DNA of 64,000 nucleotides from Hygrocybe punicea (taxonomy: Eukaryota; Basidiomycota; Agaricomycetes; Agaricales; Hygrophoraceae), in assembly GCA_963556145.1 (NCBI GenBank), contig OY744465.1, positions 4,154,001 through 4,218,000 of the forward strand, written 5' to 3'. Position numbers and translations under genes: made by a program. Within the stretch, counting starts at the first letter, position 1. Every line of letters starts with the position of its first letter. Positions 58,193 to 64,000 of this stretch are shown here, piece after piece. A model generated the notes under the pieces. The model saw nothing but the letters and a program-made list of their open reading frames with translations, was not told the DNA's origin and ran no database searches.

Positions 58193-58626
58193 CATGGGTT
58201 TGGGCACTTACGTACAGAACAAAATATCCATATTGTTGGAATAACATGGACTTTTGGTGGGTAATTGGTCTTGAAAATTCTTGGCAAACCTATGTCCATC
58301 ATTCCCATCATTATCCACACTGTATACAATAGATAAAACCCATAAAATATTGCATATAGACCCAAATGAAAAATTCACCCCCTGCCATGTCCGCGTTTTT
58401 GCATACATTATACCCATGGGTTTAAACCCGTGAAACCCGTTGCATTGTGTGCACAATAGTGCCTTTTATCATGCACAATTATATTCAACACTTTGCAGCC
58501 ATCTTATTTAACATAAAACGCACTTTTTCTCCCTATACCGCAAAGTGAATACATGTAAATTGAGTCTATAAACTTCAAAACAAATTGCAGGATAAAAAAC
58601 CCGTGGGTTACCCATGTTATACCCTA
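58193..58626. mobile_element. hAT-like MITE, 434 bp
   Basis: Ends are tagggtataacatgggt and its inverse acccatgttataccctag. The interior is AT-rich and non-coding. No exact 8-bp duplication is visible. It abuts the right minisatellite array. Confidence 0.75.
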
Positions 58627-59337
58627 GAAGGTAAAGACAATCTCATAACAAAGGAAAAAGAAAGGGGTTCAGTGAAAGAAAGGGATCAAGTGTACTAAAA
58701 GAGTTAGTCTGTCTAGGATGAAATGGGGTAGTAGTGAATGAAAGGCAAACAATTACCCATGGGGGACTGATCCAACTCAGGGATTCTTTATCTCTATCCA
58801 CGACTTTTTCAGAGACAATTGCAAAATGATCAAGAGGTCACTTTCATTGTTGCAAGCCTATTGCAAAGTCGCAGAGTGCAAGGTCATCTAGACAAGTAGC
58901 TATGACATGTCCAATTTGATGATTCAGTGGTCAGCATGCCTGAGTGCATATCATTGTAGGTATCCAATCTTGTAGAAACCCTTGCCCTTCATCCACCCTC
59001 TTTCTCCACCTACGTGCTTCTCTGGTCAAGAACCCCTGGGCAACTGAACATATGTGTGAGGACCAGCAATACCACTACCAAAATTGTCCAGTGGCTGTAC
59101 ACCAAAATCACTCATGAAAATGCCACAGCTTATAACTATTTGTACAGTACAGCTTTTAGCTAGAATTGTAGAGAAAATTTGTAGATATAACAAATGTATA
59201 CAAATTGTTTGGAACAGAATTTTTTTAAACCCTCCCAACTTCTTGCTCCAGTTTTCATTAGAATTGCACTTTTCAGGTGAATCTGTTACCTAGAAAATTC
59301 ATATGTTAAGCTAAGCAGGCTTTACAGCTGTTTTACT
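58627..59337. other. Non-coding interval
   Basis: AT-rich sequence between two MITEs. No gene or repeat structure supported. Confidence 0.5.
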
Positions 59338-59339
59338 TA

Positions 59340-59845
59340 CCATGTTTTCCTTCATTTTTTTTCTTTCAGCCAATACAGTAATCAATGGCTCCTTGAAACA
59401 CTTGACTTGAAATCACATTTTCTGGGCAAGTGCATCCATTGAACAAAATTCTGAATAGACAGAAATATCTCGATGTATTCAGAGACTACAGATACCAATT
59501 TTCAAAGAAAACCCTTCAGATTTGGTTATTTTACGATCAAAATACTGGTGTTTCAAGGAGTGGTCATGATTTTCTCTCCTACTCAAAAAAGTATTTTCTA
59601 ATTTTATTGGTGCATTTACATGGACACAACTATCTAAACATATTCATTGGATGTACAGGAGTGAGAAGCACTATATTTGGCCTTAAGGAATGTGTGGAAC
59701 AAATGATATGGAAGTGTTTCATGGAGTGGTAGTGTTTCAAGGAGCCATTGATTACTGTATTGCCTGTACAATGCTTGCATTAGGATTGAATGTTATATGA
59801 ATTCCACATGTTGGCTCAAAGGACAAAAAATGAAGGAAAACACGG
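59340..59845. mobile_element. TA-flanked MITE (Tc1/mariner-like)
   Basis: Inverted ends ccatgttttccttcattttt and its near-complement ending ggaaaacacgg are each bounded by TA. A second inverted block (caatacagtaatcaatggct) lies inside both arms; the right arm has an extra 60 bp or so. TA target duplication is typical of Tc1/mariner relatives. No transposase. Confidence 0.7.
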
Positions 59846-60360
59846 TATATGTACTTCTAGCCCTTGAAAAACTGAACAACTTACTCCCTACAATCTTTGA
59901 TTGTCTGTTTCCAGCATAGACCTGATTCAGAGAGGGAGAATTTGGGCGATAGTCTGGCAGACTACCTGGCCCCAACTGAGTGATTTCTGACCCTGAGTGA
60001 GCTGCAAAGGGAGGGAGGGAATGCCTCACAGTGCTTATACTCAAGGGGACACTAGTCCAGGCAAAATGTGAGGTGTGAGGTGCTAAGATAGTAAGAAAGA
60101 TGGGGCACTGAGAAGGGAGAGGTGGGTGGGTGAAAAAGAAGAGACGAGCCATGACAGCGAGTGAGGCCAAGCATGGACCAGGAACAAGAGGGTCACGGTC
60201 ACACCTCACACTTCACTCAAAGACTATATTCTACCTTTCCATTCGTACCTTACTGCAAGCTAGAATTGCAATCTTCTTCTTACATCATCTGACAGTATAA
60301 TTTGATAATACCATTTTGGGTGTCAAAAAATACTAGTTTACCTTTTAGTTCATCTACAGC

Positions 60361-61004
60361 TAGACTGTCCATGGGCAGGGCCATGAGCCTCTGGCCCTAG
60401 GGTCGACCCTGGCCTGGCCCTCTTAGATGTCAGAGGTACATGTATGTCATTTAGCTTACTCTAACCATGCATGCTTTAGCATTTCCAAAGACACCAGGCT
60501 TGAAAATTTTGTTCCCATAGTTGGAGATCCTTTTAGCCTTGGGATCCCCCACAGTTTCATAACTCCATGGTATAAAAGGCTACCAAAATGGCTTGTGACT
60601 ATCTAGCTATAAATACACCCTGAACCCATATTGCTGAGCACATATACTATGACCCTCAATAATGCCAATGAAGGAATTCAAATTCAGAGGACTGCAAGCT
60701 ACATGCTGCATACACAGATAAAATGCTTGATGTGGAAGGAGAGATCATGAAGAAATATGTTGGGGATTTTGACTTTAATGATGACTATGTGGATTAGAAT
60801 ACTGTGAATGGAGAGCATGTATGGACAAATCTTTGAGATAGAGGGCCAGGGCTGACCAGGGCCGACCCTGACCCAGCCTGGCCCTGACCTGGCCCTTATG
60901 ACCCAGGGCCGGGGCCAGCTGAGGTTGGCCTGGCCCTCAAGGGCCAGGGCCAGGGCCAGCAAAATCAGGTGAGGGCCAGCCTGGACTGACCTGTGGACAG
61001 TCTA
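60361..61004. mobile_element. hAT-like MITE with 8-bp TSD, GGGCCAGG-rich
   Basis: 644 bp with ends tagactgtccatggg and cctgtggacagtcta, flanked by the 8-mer TCTACAGC (60353-60360 and 61005-61012). Both subterminal regions are dense in ggccctg and gggccagg words. No coding capacity. Confidence 0.88.
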
Positions 61005-61012
61005 TCTACAGC

Positions 61013-61731
61013 TCACCATATACTAAATATTGTCCAAATGTAATTACAGCAGTACATATCCCTTAAAGAATAGTACAACTTTCCCTTTATAGCCATCTCA
61101 GTCCAAGATTCAGCACTTGAAATTCCACCAAGTCCAAATTTCTCAATTGAAAAAAAAAGCTGCAAGTGCCACGAATTACTAAAATGGCTGTAAATCATGT
61201 CCATATTGTTTTGAATTTTTATTACTGTGCATTGCTTGCAATACATCAATTATACAATGATGTGTTTTTGTAACACTTATTTGGCACTTTCCCCTGATAC
61301 ACAAGACTAAGGACACTAACTAAAAATCCGTTCTGAATAATTTTTGCATCTTGTTTCTATCTACAAGTTCTTCTCTTACTTGAGCTTGCTGAATAGTGAA
61401 GAGCTATTTTATCTTGAGGTCAGATGCCGGCGGACACATTTGGCGGCGTTACCGGTCCCCAGTATGTGCGGGAGAACCTTTGCGACACATATGGACCTTC
61501 GTGTGTACCAAACATTATGATAGATGGACCCGCCATGGTATCCTCGCTTTTCTTTTCTGGAAAATAAATATTGGTAACAGCGTGACGTGACGCAAATTCT
61601 TTCAACTCTTGAAGTTCGCGTCAAAACATCGTGTAATATTCTCTTACGCCTCACCGAGACGAAGGATCAGTTGTCTTCGTGGTCGGGAAGCTTGAAATTC
61701 GGCCCATTTTGAGTGGACCGTGGACATCGCG
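61013..61731. other. Non-coding interval before the F-box gene
   Basis: No gene is supported. The last 300 bp may hold the promoter and leader of the F-box gene. Confidence 0.4.
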
Positions 61732-63321
61732 ATGTCTACAACTGAGTGCCACCGTTTGGTCAACAACCCCTTTATCCCACCATCTGGCTGTCCAGTCAAC
61801 GATCTCCCCACAGAACTTTTAGCCCATATATTTTATCTGGGGGCATTCGCTGATGGTGACGACGATGAAGAAGAGGATGACGATGTTGAGCAGGAAATTT
61901 CCACCTTGGCGGAATGGGTTGACACAGATGAGGATGAGGAGGGCGGGGGTGATGACGGAGAAACAGGCGGCAATGCACTTTCCGAATTCGAGACCGAACT
62001 ACCCTTCCAAGTCCTTGTTTCCCATGTCTGCAAACATTGGCGCGAAGTAGCGATCGACTCACCCGCTCTCTGGACGTGGCTCGACTTTTCCGAAGGACCC
62101 CCGTTCGAAAAGTCCCAGACGTGGCTCGAGCGTTCCAAACACTTTTTGCTACAGATTGAAATTGATTGTGCGGGCGAAGATGGCCCAGACAATCTTCCCA
62201 TTATTCACACTCTGCACGACCTCTCGACCGTGCTAGACATCATCCAGCCGCACGTCGAGCGCTGGAACCAGCTGGAAGTCATGGTCAATAACTATGAATA
62301 TATGCATGTCGTCCTCACTCGCCTTTCCAAGTGCAAGGCCGCACCGCAGCTAGAGGTCTTGCGATTCTACCACTACGAGGAGTGCCAATCTTCGGAAGAG
62401 TTCCAGCCCGCGAGTTTGAAGCAGTCTCTCCTGCCCTTCCAAGGCAATGCGCCTAACCTGAATACTGTCACTCTTTGGGGAGTGCATATTTGTTGGTCAA
62501 CACACATACTTTCCGGTCTCACTGATTTGGAGCTCGCTTATCACACTCGGGACGTCCGGCCGAGCTGGGAAGAGTTCTCTCGGATGTTGACAGAGTCACC
62601 ACAGCTTACGACCCTCTCGCTTTGCATGACGGGTCCAGCGGGATTACCCATTGATGTGCCGCAAGAGCCAGTCGAGCTCCCAGCACTTTCAAGCCTTGTA
62701 TTGGCGTATCAACCGCCAGAATATATCTCGCCGCTCATGAGATTGCTCTCGGTGCCCAACGTGCGGACACTTGCTCTTGACTTTGATACTGGGGATTATT
62801 CCTCATTCGCACGCCAACTGGCCACCCCTCCGTCAGCGAAATCCAGGTCGCTCCTTGCTGGACTTGAGCACCTGAAGATATCCGCTTTATCCTGTGATGA
62901 AAAGACGATGGATCAGATGTACGAGCAGCTGACGAATCTGGTATCTCTCAACCTGAGTTGCACGTTCGTCGACGAGATGTTCTTCAGAAAGCTCGTGAAG
63001 CCCATTCCTTGGGCGTCTTCTCCCACTTCACCTTCTGCGAGAGTAACGCAATACTACTGCCCGAATCTCGATATGGTGACTACCACGGGAATTGACGGGA
63101 AGTTGATGAAAGAGTTTGTTGAGGCGCGGAAGGCGGCAGGCTTTCCAATCAAGAAGGTTTTGATGGGCGAAGACGACGACGTGGCATCGAAGGAGGAGAG
63201 CTGGCTTAGACAGCATGTGGAGTCGTTTGAATATTTCGAGCCATCGGATGAGGAAGACGATGTCGACGTCGATGGCTTGGTGGTACTGGATGGGGATGAG
63301 GATGATTACATGGACGACTAG
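61732..63321 (+). CDS. F-box protein with leucine-rich repeats
   Basis: Single exon of 529 residues. The F-box appears near residues 15-100, split by an acidic insert: VNDLPTELLAHIFYLGAF, then VLVSHVCKHWREVAIDSPALWTWLDF. Leu-rich repeats follow (NLNTVTLWGVHI, LTDLELAYHTRDV, LTTLSLCMTG, VRTLALDFD, LEHLKISALS). The C-terminus is acidic. Mushrooms have hundreds of such genes; they are presumed SCF substrate receptors that recruit targets through the repeats. The frame is open upstream to a GTG at 61720, but the first ATG is at 61732 and is used here. The product is intact, unlike the island genes to its left. Confidence 0.9.
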   Translation: MSTTECHRLVNNPFIPPSGCPVNDLPTELLAHIFYLGAFADGDDDEEEDDDVEQEISTLAEWVDTDEDEEGGGDDGETGGNALSEFETELPFQVLVSHVCKHWREVAIDSPALWTWLDFSEGPPFEKSQTWLERSKHFLLQIEIDCAGEDGPDNLPIIHTLHDLSTVLDIIQPHVERWNQLEVMVNNYEYMHVVLTRLSKCKAAPQLEVLRFYHYEECQSSEEFQPASLKQSLLPFQGNAPNLNTVTLWGVHICWSTHILSGLTDLELAYHTRDVRPSWEEFSRMLTESPQLTTLSLCMTGPAGLPIDVPQEPVELPALSSLVLAYQPPEYISPLMRLLSVPNVRTLALDFDTGDYSSFARQLATPPSAKSRSLLAGLEHLKISALSCDEKTMDQMYEQLTNLVSLNLSCTFVDEMFFRKLVKPIPWASSPTSPSARVTQYYCPNLDMVTTTGIDGKLMKEFVEARKAAGFPIKKVLMGEDDDVASKEESWLRQHVESFEYFEPSDEEDDVDVDGLVVLDGDEDDYMDD

Positions 63322-63413
63322 AGTCTCTTGTTCATGATACTGATAACGAACAATATCAAATATTACAATTACACCCAGTATATGGTATCCACTGCATCTA
63401 TGAGAGCATGAGA

Positions 63414-64000
63414 TTATGGTACTTCCTTGGATGTATAGGGTGCATGTACAATGCCAATCACTACGTCGGGTATTTCACGGTGCTCCTGAGGTTCTGAAAG
63501 GGTTTGGGTAGCGATTTTCGTGGTCGATGCTGTTGACGATGAACGGGGTGAGGGCATGGCCACCAGGACGGACACTTGCAGCTGGCGGATTGGGCCCTCT
63601 TTACTACGGTGTTCCGGGTTGAGGTTGTTGTGGCGCGGGTTCTGTCGAGACCGGAATAGGAGTGAGACCAGCGAAGGTCTGGCTTCCCGCAGAGAGGATA
63701 AGGACCGGTGAGTATGGGAATCGGATGTGGTTCGTGTGTTTGGGTCAGTTGATGGCGCCAAGAAATGGGCGGACATAGGCTACACAGGGCTGTGGGTGAG
63801 GCTGTGGGAGGACATACAAGAAGAACCTGACCGTGATGTTTTCCCAACCGTCACTGACACCGCTCGGCCCAACCACTCGGGCGTCGTAGAATTTTGGCTT
63901 TTCGGCCAATTCCCGTCTCCGAGAGCCCGGAGATCGGGGGGCAAGGAGGGCGCCGGCAGCGATTGCCTCCTCTATCCTCCGTTGGTACCTCCTCCTCAGC
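63414..64000 (-). CDS. 3' part of an unidentified gene running off the right edge
   Basis: The minus strand has two exons before a stop at 63414. The upstream exon (about 63830-64000) reads RRELAEKPKFYDARVVG and is rich in Arg and Ala. The downstream exon ends SEPQEHREIPDVVIGIVHAPY plus a short tail. The KPK-acidic pattern resembles cytoplasmic tails of mushroom membrane proteins with an upstream signal or helix, which would lie outside the window. The join is near 63780, with an acceptor tgtgtag. Identity unknown. Confidence 0.5.

Noticed and set aside
61720..61731. GTG start for the F-box gene
   Set aside because: Nuclear fungal genes start at ATG; the next ATG at 61732 loses nothing conserved.

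Overview
This window is nuclear DNA from a filamentous basidiomycete, almost certainly an Agaricomycete. The genes are dense with short introns of about 48-60 bp. Orthologues read through those introns as fungal housekeeping proteins. The repeats include KDZ transposase, TET/JBP, JmjC and Ulp1-like genes of the kind that are expanded in mushroom genomes. I cannot name the species.

The left part (1-23 kb) is ordinary genic euchromatin. In order it holds a cellular RNA-dependent RNA polymerase of the RNA-silencing pathway (minus, cut by the window start), a Sec14-like lipid transfer protein, an isoprenylcysteine methyltransferase-like membrane protein, mitochondrial ribosomal protein uL6m head-to-head with the V-ATPase proteolipid subunit, a ZCCHC10-like zinc-knuckle protein, and a nucleotidyltransferase-like protein. 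A gene-poor gap of 1.5 kb follows. Then come an ATG26-type sterol glucosyltransferase, a secreted single-pass membrane protein, DAHP synthase, the mitochondrial chaperone Tim9, and an RGS-domain membrane protein. Several of these contain very small exons (9 and 13 nt) or GC-AG introns.

From 23 to 29 kb the DNA is gene-free and AT-rich. It carries two long inverted-repeat hairpins, a CATTGT microsatellite and two tandem LTR remnants. From about 29 to 58 kb there is a large repeat island. Two arrays of the same 44-bp minisatellite, in opposite orientation (29.08-29.66 and 57.76-58.19 kb), bracket a block of five genes: a KDZ transposase with CxC2 cysteine cluster (minus), a Ulp1/C48 SUMO-type protease (minus), a TET/JBP dioxygenase (plus), a JmjC-like dioxygenase (plus), and a charged coiled-coil gene with a weakly HMG-like segment (minus). 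I read this as one large KDZ transposon with chromatin-modifying cargo that has since decayed. It has been hit by non-autonomous hAT elements (two with clear 8-bp target duplications), another TIR element, a solo LTR, and a complete pol-less LTR element that carries gag on one strand and an intact spliced gene on the other. Several cargo genes have nonsense codons that look like C-to-T changes. An exact or near-exact TCACGTGA palindrome lies about 100-125 bp upstream of most cargo start codons.

Beyond 58.2 kb there are three more small TIR elements (two hAT-like, one TA-flanked), then an F-box/LRR gene and the 3' end of a gene that runs off the right edge.
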